DNA from: Sutterella parvirubra YIT 11816
GTDB taxonomy: Bacteria; Pseudomonadota; Gammaproteobacteria; Burkholderiales; Burkholderiaceae_F
Reading direction: 5' to 3'
Length of the DNA stretch: 14,946 nt
NCBI RefSeq assembly: GCF_000250875.1
Contig: NZ_JH605018.1
Location: forward strand, 43,266-58,211
The position numbers were made by a program, and so were the translations under genes. Of this stretch, positions 6,846 to 13,051 are shown one piece after another. The stretch's first letter is position 1. Each line of letters opens with the position of its first letter. The notes under the pieces are model-generated. The model made no database searches, was not told the DNA's origin, and saw only the letters and a list, made by a program, of their open reading frames with translations.

Positions 6846-6868
6846 CTTCGCGTCAGCGACGCAGGCCG

Positions 6869-9800
6869 TTATTCGGTCTTGGTGTGGACCTGAACGAGCG
6901 GACCTTCCTCGGCCTCAGTCGCACGGGCGGCGACGGGACGGCCGGGGTAGCGGACCGGCTCATAGGAGACCGGCTGAATGAGCTCGGGGCGGGTGTGGAC
7001 CTGCTCCAGAGCGCCTTCTTCCTCGACGGCGCGCTTTTCGGTGACGCGGCCCTCGTACTTCACGACTTCATAGCCGCGGAAGGTGACGAGTTCGGGCTTG
7101 GTGTGCACCTGAACGAGACCGGCGGCGGCGAGGTTCGCTTCGAGACCGGCACCGACGTCGCCCTGAGCGGGGACGACGGCAGGGGCTGCTTCGACCGCTT
7201 CGACCGCTTCCACCACTTCGACGGCTTCAACGACTTCCACCGTTTCCACGGCTTCAGCGGCGGGTTCCTCGGCCTTCACCGTTTCGACCTGTTCGAGCTG
7301 CTCCGCGGGAGCCTCGACGGCTTCGGCGGGAGCGGCCTCAACAGGCTCAACCTTCTCGGCTTCGACCGGCGCTTCCGCGGAGGCTTCCTCCGTCTTCACG
7401 GGTTCGGCGGCACGCGTTTCGATCTGCACGAGGGGCTCTTCGGCCGGGGCTTCAGCAGCTTCGGCGGGCGCTTCAGCCTGCTCGGCCTGCTTGGCCTCTT
7501 CAGCCTCCTGACCCTCGGCGCCTTCCTGCGCGGTCTTCGAGCGGCGACGGCGGCGCGGACGACGGCGGCGGGCGCCTTCCTGAGCTTCGCCTTCGGCGGC
7601 TTCAGGAGCTTCGGCGGCTTCGCCTTCGGCCTTCTCTTCAGCCTTCTCTTCAGTCTTTTCTTCCGCAGGGGCTTCCGCAGCGGCTTCGGCCGGAGCCTCC
7701 GCCTTCACTTCGGCTTCCACGGGCGCGGCTTCAGGAGCCTTTTCAGCTTCCGCGGCTTCGGGCTGAGCGGCTTCTTCCGACTTCACCTCAGCGGCGACCT
7801 GGGCTTCCTCCGTACCTTCCGCGGCCGAACGACGGCGGCGGCGCGGACGGCGGCGCTTTTCTTCGCGCGGAGCTTCCCCGGCGGCCGCATCCTGCGCGGG
7901 CGCCTGGGCGGCTTCCTCAGCCTTCGCCTCGACGGCGGCTTCGGCAGTGACGGCCTCTTCGGCCTTCACCTCGGCCGGCGCATCCTCACGGCGCGTGCGG
8001 CGGGTGCGCTCGCGGCGGGGCTTCGCGGCCTTCTCTTCCTGAGCGGGCTTTTCAGCCTTGTCCGTCTTTTCGGCCTTGTCGGCCTTCTCGGCACGGTCCG
8101 TACGTTCGGAACGGTCCGTACGGTCGCTGCGGTCCGAACGACGGCGGTCGCCTCGACGGCCGCCGCGGCGGCCGCGGCGGTCGCCTTCACGCTTCTTGTC
8201 CTTCGCCTCGTCCTTCTTCTCGTCCTTGGCGTCGGCCTTCGGCTCTTCCTTCTTCTCGTCGCCGCCGAAGAGGAAGGAGAAGATGCGCGAGAAGAAGCCT
8301 TTCTGCGGCGTCACGGGTTCCATGGCGGCCGGGCGGTTTTCCTTCGCCTCCGTCTTCTCTTCTTCCTTCTTCACCGGGTGCACGGGCGCGGGATCGCGCG
8401 GGAGCACGTTCTTGATGACCGGGACCTGCTTCGTGCGCGCGGGCTTGTCTTCCTGGCCCTTCTTCGCGTACGGATCGTCCGCCTTCGTTTCAATTTCCTC
8501 AGCGCGCGCGAAGCTCGGCTGTTCGTCGTCCAGGCGTTCGTCGTCCTGACGGAGGCGTTCGATGTGGTAGTGGGGCGTGACGAGGCTCGTGTTCGGGATC
8601 AGCACGACCGGCACGCGGTGGCGCGCTTCGAGCTTCGTGATGTCGTTGCGCTTTTCGTTCAGAAGGAACGTCGCCACGTCGACCGGCACCTGCGCGTGCA
8701 CCGCGCCGGTCCCTTCCTTCATCGCCTCTTCCTGGAGGATGCGCAGCACCTGGAGCGCGCAGCTCTCGGTGTCGCGGATCACGCCGACGCCGTTGCAGCG
8801 CGGGCAGGTGACGTGGTTGCCTTCGGAGAGCGACGGGCGCAGACGCTGGCGGGAGAGTTCCATCAGGCCGAAGCGGCTGATCTTCGCGGTCTGCACGCGG
8901 GCGCGGTCGTAGCGGATGGCGTCCTTCAGGCGCTGCTCGACGGCGCGCTGGTTCTTCGGGTCCGCCATGTCGATGAAGTCGATGACGATGAGCCCACCCA
9001 AGTCGCGAAGACGCATCTGGCGGGCCACTTCGTCGGCGGCTTCGCAGTTCGTGCGGAAGGCCGTCTCTTCGATGTCGGCGCCGCGGGTCGCACGCGCCGA
9101 GTTGACGTCGATGGCGACCAGCGCTTCGGTGTGGTCGATCACGATGGCGCCGCCCGAGGGAAGAGGCACCGTGCGGCTGTAGGCCGTTTCGATCTGCTGC
9201 TCGACCTGGAAGCGCGTGAAGAGCGGGATGTCGTCGTTGTAGCGCTTGACGCGGTTCACCATGTCGGGCATGACGTGCGCCATGAACTGGCGGGCCTGCT
9301 CGTAGATTTCGTCCGTATCGACGAGGATTTCGCCGATTTCGGGCTGGAAGTAGTCGCGGATCGCACGCACGACCAGGTTCGACTCTTCAACGATGAGGAA
9401 CGGGGCCGGGTTGATGCGCTTCAGGGGCTTGCCGTTCACGATCGACTCGGTCACGGCGGTCACCTTGCGGCGGCCGTTTTCTTCCTTGACGAGCTCGTAC
9501 TGGGGCTCGGCCGCGTCGGCGATCGCTTCCCAAAGCTTCAGAAGGTAGTTCAAGTCCCACTGGAGCTCTTCGGTCGTGCGGCCGATGCCGGCGGTGCGGG
9601 CGATGGTCGACATGCCGCGGGGCACGTCGAGGCGGTCCATCGCTTCGCGGAGTTCCTGACGTTCTTCGCCTTCGATGCGGCGGGAGACGCCGCCCGCGCG
9701 CGGGTTGTTCGGCATCAGAACGAGGTAGCGCCCCGCGAGGCTGATGAAGGTCGTCAAGGCCGCGCCCTTGTTGCCGCGCTCTTCCTTTTCGACCTGAACG

Positions 9801-10099
9801 ATAAGTTCCTGGCCTTCCGTGATCGCGTCGCGGATCGTCGCGGTGCGCACGTCGATGTCGGCCTTGAAGTACTGACGGGAGATTTCCTTGAAGGGGAGGA
9901 AGCCGTGGCGGTCTTCGCCGTAGTTGACGAAGCAGGCTTCCAAGGAGGGCTCGATGCGGGTGACGACGCCCTTGTAGATGTTGGACTTCCGGGCTTCGCG
10001 GCCGGCCGTCTCAATGTCGATGTCGATCAGCTTCTGGCCGTCGACGATGCCCACACGGGTTTCTTCCGCGTGCGTGGCGTTGAAAAGCATGCGCTTCAT
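6869..10099 (-). CDS. rne: Ribonuclease E
   Basis: This is the essential endoribonuclease that initiates mRNA decay and processes rRNA/tRNA, and scaffold of the degradosome. The 1076-aa product starts MKRMLFNAT, close to the enteric start. It has an S1 domain (about 36-125), then the catalytic core: Asp331 in EALVAIDVNSARATRG and Asp374 in IVIDFIDM hold the metal, 43 residues apart as in Escherichia coli D303/D346, and the Zn-link is CPRC (432-435). The tail (about 540-1076) is low-complexity: a possible amphipathic anchor KGFFSRIFSFLFGG (600-613), an Arg/Asp and Ala/Glu/Lys repeat tract (640-700), two Arg-rich motifs RRRPRRRRRS (749-758, 845-854), acidic Ala/Glu stretches, and C-terminal LVQVHTKPEL-type repeats. 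AGGAG lies 10 bases before the start. It is transcribed divergently from rluC, with a long upstream region in which autoregulation through a structured leader would be expected from other species. Confidence 0.97.
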   Translation of the reverse strand: MKRMLFNATHAEETRVGIVDGQKLIDIDIETAGREARKSNIYKGVVTRIEPSLEACFVNYGEDRHGFLPFKEISRQYFKADIDVRTATIRDAITEGQELIVQVEKEERGNKGAALTTFISLAGRYLVLMPNNPRAGGVSRRIEGEERQELREAMDRLDVPRGMSTIARTAGIGRTTEELQWDLNYLLKLWEAIADAAEPQYELVKEENGRRKVTAVTESIVNGKPLKRINPAPFLIVEESNLVVRAIRDYFQPEIGEILVDTDEIYEQARQFMAHVMPDMVNRVKRYNDDIPLFTRFQVEQQIETAYSRTVPLPSGGAIVIDHTEALVAIDVNSARATRGADIEETAFRTNCEAADEVARQMRLRDLGGLIVIDFIDMADPKNQRAVEQRLKDAIRYDRARVQTAKISRFGLMELSRQRLRPSLSEGNHVTCPRCNGVGVIRDTESCALQVLRILQEEAMKEGTGAVHAQVPVDVATFLLNEKRNDITKLEARHRVPVVLIPNTSLVTPHYHIERLRQDDERLDDEQPSFARAEEIETKADDPYAKKGQEDKPARTKQVPVIKNVLPRDPAPVHPVKKEEEKTEAKENRPAAMEPVTPQKGFFSRIFSFLFGGDEKKEEPKADAKDEKKDEAKDKKREGDRRGRRGGRRGDRRRSDRSDRTDRSERTDRAEKADKAEKTDKAEKPAQEEKAAKPRRERTRRTRREDAPAEVKAEEAVTAEAAVEAKAEEAAQAPAQDAAAGEAPREEKRRRPRRRRRSAAEGTEEAQVAAEVKSEEAAQPEAAEAEKAPEAAPVEAEVKAEAPAEAAAEAPAEEKTEEKAEEKAEGEAAEAPEAAEGEAQEGARRRRPRRRRRSKTAQEGAEGQEAEEAKQAEQAEAPAEAAEAPAEEPLVQIETRAAEPVKTEEASAEAPVEAEKVEPVEAAPAEAVEAPAEQLEQVETVKAEEPAAEAVETVEVVEAVEVVEAVEAVEAAPAVVPAQGDVGAGLEANLAAAGLVQVHTKPELVTFRGYEVVKYEGRVTEKRAVEEEGALEQVHTRPELIQPVSYEPVRYPGRPVAARATEAEEGPLVQVHTKTE
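6872..7117 (-). repeat. Tandem ~37-aa repeats at the RNase E C-terminus
   Basis: Residues 995-1076 read as two full copies and one truncated copy of a unit that begins LVQVHTKPEL (995), LEQVHTRPEL (1031) and LVQVHTKTE (1068). The two full units also share an inner motif, YEVVKYEGR and YEPVRYPGR. Degenerate relatives of the leading heptad occur earlier as LVQIETR (890) and LEQVETV (935). The copies differ in codon use (for example H-T-K versus H-T-R), so this is not a recent DNA duplication. Confidence 0.75.
7184..7249 (-). repeat. Val-Glu-Ala/Val triplet repeat in the rne tail
   Basis: Residues 951-972 are almost entirely V-E-x triplets (VETVEVVEAVEVVEAVEAVE and two further alanines), encoded by a near-repeating 9-base pattern. 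This is the most repetitive DNA inside the gene and a possible site of length variation by slippage. Confidence 0.6.
8048..8137 (-). repeat. Asp-Arg-Ser/Thr and Ala-Glu-Lys triplet tract in rne
   Basis: Residues 655-684 begin as DR[S/T] and ER[T] triplets and pass into AEK/ADK/TDK triplets, so mixed-charge 3-residue periodicity continues for about 30 residues. It follows an Arg/Gly-rich stretch. Such tracts are typical of disordered RNA-binding tails. Confidence 0.6.
8261..8302 (-). other. Possible membrane-anchoring amphipathic segment of RNase E
   Basis: Residues 600-613, KGFFSRIFSFLFGG, form a short aromatic segment with interspersed Arg/Ser just after the catalytic half and before a highly charged region. 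In enteric RNase E an amphipathic helix at a similar place (segment A) binds the inner membrane. Equivalence here is inferred from position and character. Confidence 0.45.
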
Positions 10100-10197
10100 G
10101 TCGGCATTACTCCTGTGAGCCGCCCTTTTGTCGACGCGGGCGGAGTACGTGCCGCAGAAGTGGGTTCCTCGCCTCCTCGGGCGACGGTGCGCGGTTC

Positions 10198-10217
10198 GGG
10201 TCCCCCTTCGGGGTCCC
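10198..10217. promoter_or_regulatory. Stem-loop in the rne upstream region
   Basis: GGGTCCCC-CTTC-GGGGTCCC is an 8-bp stem with one T-T mismatch, about 100 bases before the rne start. On the plus strand the TTCG in the loop region could form a stable tetraloop. If rne has a long leader, as in other proteobacteria, this would lie in it. Confidence 0.35.
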
Positions 10218-10363
10218 GCGCGCTTTCAGACCGTCCTTCAAAGCAAGACGCAATCGGGGCTGTGTCGGCCGCGGCGCTACCTTGACGGGCGCCGCCGCAC
10301 GTGGGGAGAGTCTCAAACCGCCCGGGTACCCCGTGCGTGGCTCCATCCCTCACAACCTCCGCA

Positions 10364-10388
10364 TTTCTCCGCGCGCCGCGCGGAGAAA
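10364..10388. promoter_or_regulatory. 12-bp perfect inverted repeat in the rne upstream region
   Basis: TTTCTCCGCGCG and CGCGCGGAGAAA are perfect complements separated by one C, the strongest dyad in the interval. As RNA it would form a stem of about 10 bp. It is 265 bases before rne and has no U-tract. It may be a leader hairpin used for rne autoregulation or a protein-binding site; neither can be shown here. Confidence 0.45.
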
Positions 10389-10436
10389 GTCTGCCGAGCC
10401 GATAAGCCTCCCGGACGCGGACGGGGCGGGCGGGAG

Positions 10437-10452
10437 CGCCTGCGCGCAGGCG
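10437..10452. repeat. 16-bp perfect palindrome
   Basis: CGCCTGCGCGCAGGCG is perfectly self-complementary. It lies between the 12-bp dyad at 10364-10388 and the 8-bp hairpin at 10481-10501 in the rne-rluC interval. Function unknown. Confidence 0.4.
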
Positions 10453-10480
10453 ATGTCGACCGCCCGACGTCCTCCCGGTC

Positions 10481-10501
10481 TTCCGTTCATCTCGAACGGA
10501 A
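10481..10501. repeat. Hairpin with 8-bp perfect stem
   Basis: TTCCGTTC (10481-10488) and GAACGGAA (10494-10501) flank ATCTC. A leader hairpin or a binding site is equally possible. Confidence 0.4.
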
Positions 10502-10632
10502 CGCGTTGGAGGCGCACGCACGGGGTGCCGGGGAGCGTCATTGAAGCGGCGGATGCGCCTCGCTGAAGGGAATTGCGGAGCGGAAAGTTCCGGAGGGCGT
10601 CCTCTCGGGGACGGACTCAACCCTTGAGCGGC

Positions 10633-10646
10633 GGCCTCATGAGGCC
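10633..10646. repeat. 14-bp perfect palindrome
   Basis: GGCCTCATGAGGCC is perfectly self-complementary. It sits mid-way in the rne-rluC interval with no gene start nearby. Confidence 0.35.
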
Positions 10647-11234
10647 TGTCACCGCGGGGAGCCCACCGCACCCGAAAAAACGTCCGGCGCCTTCCGCTCA
10701 ACGCCCCCTCGGGGCGGCCGCCGCGCTTCTCCCGACCCCGAACGTCTTTCGCGCTCGCCCCGCCATCGGCTCGAAGCCTTCTCGGGCGGGGGTCGTCGAC
10801 GTCGGTGGCGCATGGATGCGCGCCGCACTCCCTTCCCTCACCGTCCTCTCGACCCGGGGTCGCTGACAGCCTTCGGAAGGGCGAACGAAAAACCAGTTGT
10901 CCTCTGCGGCCCGACGGTCCGGACTGCCGGCCGGTCCGTCGGACGCGCGCCGCATGCCGGAACCTCGGGGCGAAGGCCGGAGGTGCCGGAGGCTCCTCGG
11001 AGCCGCCCGGCCGCTCCCGCGACCGCCACGCCGTGGGTCCCCGCGGCGCGAATGAAAAAACACCCGAAGCCCGCCCCTCTCGGGGCCGGCTCCGGACGAA
11101 CAAAACCTTTCCGATTCATGAGAAAATGCGCTCGCGGCGCCCCTTTGGGGTACCGTCCCGCCGTGATTCCCGCGAATCTTCCTCAGTCCGCCTCCCCTCA
11201 CGGGAAGCGCTCTGAGAAGCCAAAAGTATAAACG

Positions 11235-12260
11235 ATGTTCGGGTCCGCCAAAGAGAATATTGAACCGATCGCGTCCGCCGCACTCACCGAGCTTTCGCCC
11301 GACCGCGTCACCTTCGTCGCGATCGGCCCGGACGCCGAAGGGCAGCGTCTCGACAACTTCCTTTTCAAAAAAGCCAAGGGCGTCCCGAAGGGACACGTCT
11401 ACCGCGTGATCCGCGCGGGCGAAGTGCGCGTCTCGAAAAAGCGCGCCAAAGCGGAAACGAAGCTCGCCCTGGGCGACGTCGTCCGCATCCCTCCGATGAG
11501 GACCGCGCCTGCCGCCCAAAAGGGCACGGCTCCGGCGGCGCCGATCGCCGAGGGGCAGCTCCCCGTCCTCTTTGAAGACCAGCATCTCATCGTCGTCTTG
11601 AAGCCCGCCGGCATGGCCTCCCACGGAGGCTCGGGGATCGCGCACGGCCTGATCGAACGCCTGCGCGCGACGCGGCCCGCGGAAACGATGCTCGAACTCT
11701 GCCACCGCCTCGACAAGGAGACGAGCGGCGCGATCATCATCGCCAAGACGAGAAAGGCCCTCGTGCGCATGCACGACCTCATGAAGAACGGTGGGGTCGA
11801 AAAGCACTACCGCGCCTTGATGAAGGGTGACTGGCCGAACGACCGTCAGCACGTGAAGGCGCCGCTGACCCGATACCTGCTCCCCTCCGGCGAGCGGCGC
11901 GTCAAGGTGGATCCCGTCGAAGGGATGAGCGCGCACTCGATCTTCACGAATCTGGGCCGCTTCGGCGCCGCGACCTTGGTCGACGTCGAACTCAAGACCG
12001 GCCGCACCCACCAGATCCGCGTTCACGCCGCGCACTTGGGTCACCCGCTCGTGGGCGACGACAAGTACGGCGACTTCGACTTCAACAAGGAAGCCGTCAA
12101 GGGCGTCTTGGGCACGCCCTTCAGGCGGATGTTTCTCCACGCCTTCAGGCTCAGGCTTCAACACCCCGTCACGGGCGAGGCGCTCGATATCGAAGCGCCT
12201 CTGCCGGACGAATGCGTGCGCCTTCTCGCCGCGCTCGAACCCCAGAGGAAAAAGAAGTGA
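11235..12260 (+). CDS. rluC: 23S rRNA pseudouridine synthase RluC
   Basis: This enzyme makes pseudouridines in 23S rRNA; the enteric enzyme modifies 955, 2504 and 2580. The 341-aa protein has an N-terminal S4 RNA-binding domain (about 38-90, with GQRLDNFLFKKAKGVPKGHVYRVIRAGEVRV, close to RluC). The RluA-type catalytic domain carries HRLDKETSG (158-166), with catalytic Asp160, and the conserved KTGRTHQIRVH (254-264). The divergent rne neighbour supports the RluC name over RluD or RluA. The ATG at 11235 lacks a clear ribosome site (GAGAAG is about 15 bases away) and TATAAA ends 3 bases before it; I see no later in-frame start before the S4 domain. It overlaps the next gene by 4 bases. Confidence 0.93.
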   Translation: MFGSAKENIEPIASAALTELSPDRVTFVAIGPDAEGQRLDNFLFKKAKGVPKGHVYRVIRAGEVRVSKKRAKAETKLALGDVVRIPPMRTAPAAQKGTAPAAPIAEGQLPVLFEDQHLIVVLKPAGMASHGGSGIAHGLIERLRATRPAETMLELCHRLDKETSGAIIIAKTRKALVRMHDLMKNGGVEKHYRALMKGDWPNDRQHVKAPLTRYLLPSGERRVKVDPVEGMSAHSIFTNLGRFGAATLVDVELKTGRTHQIRVHAAHLGHPLVGDDKYGDFDFNKEAVKGVLGTPFRRMFLHAFRLRLQHPVTGEALDIEAPLPDECVRLLAALEPQRKKK

Positions 12261-12916
12261 TCGAACACTCCAAGTACGATGCCGTCGTCTTTGATTGGGA
12301 CGGCACCATGATGGACACCACGGCGCTGATCGTCAAAAGCATCCAACACGCCGCGCGCGAGATGGGCATCCCCGTCCCCTCGGACGAAGTGGCCTCGAGC
12401 ATCATCGGACTCGATTGGCGCAACGCCCTGCGCATCGCCGTCCCCGACCTCCCGATGGAGCGCGCGATGGAGTTCGGCGAACACTACCAGGCGCACTACG
12501 TCCCGAACGAAAAGCGCGTCTTTCTCTTCCCCGGGATGGCCGAACTCGCGAAGGAACTCAAGGCCTCCGGCGTCGCCGTCGCGGTCGCGACGGGAAAGAG
12601 CCGCAGGGGTTTGAACCGCATCCTGGAGACGACGGGCCTCACCGACCTCTTCGTCACGACGAAGACCGCGGACGAATGCACGCCGAAGCCCCACCCCGAG
12701 ATGCTCGAAGAGATCTCGATCGAGACCGGGGTCGACAAGTCCCGCATGGTGATGGTGGGAGACACGACGCACGACCTCTTCATGGCGAAGAAGTTCGGTT
12801 GCGACGGCATCGGCATGACCTGGGGCGCGATGCGCGCCGAAGAGCTCCTCAAGGCCGAACCGGTCGCCTTGGTGAAGAACGCGGAGGAACTCCGCAGGCT
12901 TCTCGGGGGTGAGTGA
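12257..12916 (+). CDS. HAD-superfamily phosphatase (phosphoglycolate phosphatase-like)
   Basis: This is a 219-aa cytoplasmic HAD hydrolase with all four motifs: DWDGT (13-17, nucleophile Asp13, acid Asp15), Thr112 in VATGKSRRG, Lys144 in CTPKPHPEM, and GDTTHD (168-173). The helical cap between motifs I and II (about 20-90) makes it a class I enzyme like Gph or PpaX; the substrate is unknown. I chose the GTG at 12257, whose GTGA overlaps the rluC stop. GAGG lies about 9 bases upstream, and the product then starts MIEHSKYDAVVFDWDG as in the family; the longer frame from 12212 lies inside rluC. The coupling to rluC is a recurring betaproteobacterial pairing, but it does not reveal the substrate. 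Confidence 0.88.
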   Translation: MIEHSKYDAVVFDWDGTMMDTTALIVKSIQHAAREMGIPVPSDEVASSIIGLDWRNALRIAVPDLPMERAMEFGEHYQAHYVPNEKRVFLFPGMAELAKELKASGVAVAVATGKSRRGLNRILETTGLTDLFVTTKTADECTPKPHPEMLEEISIETGVDKSRMVMVGDTTHDLFMAKKFGCDGIGMTWGAMRAEELLKAEPVALVKNAEELRRLLGGE

Positions 12917-12953
12917 GACCGAAGGCCTTGCGTACGCCCGCTCCTGAAGCACG

Positions 12954-12987
12954 AAGGCGCCGCGAACCTGAGGGGTTGCGGCGCCTT
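12954..12987 (+). terminator. Terminator-like hairpin after the HAD gene
   Basis: AAGGCGCCGC (12954-12963) pairs perfectly with GCGGCGCCTT (12978-12987). After one bulged G, AACC pairs with GGTT, giving 14 bp in all. The tail GTCGCATG is not U-rich, so termination may be inefficient or Rho-assisted. Confidence 0.55.
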
Positions 12988-13014
12988 GTCGCATGTGCCG
13001 TATGCGCTCTGTGA

Positions 13015-13043
13015 GCAGGGTGCGGGCCGTGCCCGCACCCTGC
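13015..13043 (-). terminator. 13-bp hairpin after the asparaginase gene
   Basis: GCAGGGTGCGGGC (13015-13027) pairs perfectly with GCCCGCACCCTGC (13031-13043) around a 3-base loop. It begins 9 bases after the asparaginase stop on the minus strand. No U-run follows, so it is a 3'-end barrier as much as a classic terminator. Together with 12954-12987 it insulates the convergent genes. Confidence 0.5.
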
Positions 13044-13051
13044 CTACATGA

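Larger units (their letters stand above)
6448..6868. other. Convergent intergenic region glnQ / rne
   Basis: This 421-bp region lies between the 3' ends of the ABC operon and rne. It contains a short hairpin (6454-6470), the glnQ terminator (6485-6521), an isolated long hairpin (6730-6760) and the rne terminator (6812-6845). Short open frames here cross terminators and are Arg/Gly/Pro-rich with no recognisable protein, so I call no gene. Confidence 0.6.
10100..11234. other. Long hairpin-rich intergenic region, rne / rluC
   Basis: This 1135-bp region lies between the divergent starts of rne and rluC. No frame gives a credible protein; the long frames are Arg/Pro/Gly-rich on both strands and match no family I know. 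It holds many short perfect inverted repeats: 10198-10217, 10364-10388, 10437-10452, 10481-10501, 10598-10613, 10633-10646, 10702-10716 and 11073-11086. It also has two A6 runs (10675-10680 and near 11055). It should contain both promoters and a long rne leader, but I could not place a convincing -35/-10 pair. Confidence 0.6.

Noticed and set aside
6884..10285. 1133-codon open frame on the plus strand opposite rne
   Set aside because: It mirrors the whole rne gene, including the low-complexity tail, which gives Gly/Phe/Leu repeats. There is no domain, and it would read through the catalytic codons of RNase E. Explained by codon bias.
10096..11103. 335-codon minus-strand frame and several plus-strand frames in the rne-rluC interval
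   Set aside because: All are Arg/Pro/Gly-rich and compete on both strands. None has a recognisable domain, and they pass through the inverted repeats.
10698..12164. 488-codon minus-strand frame across rluC
   Set aside because: It is antisense to the clear RluC coding sequence and its product is low-complexity.
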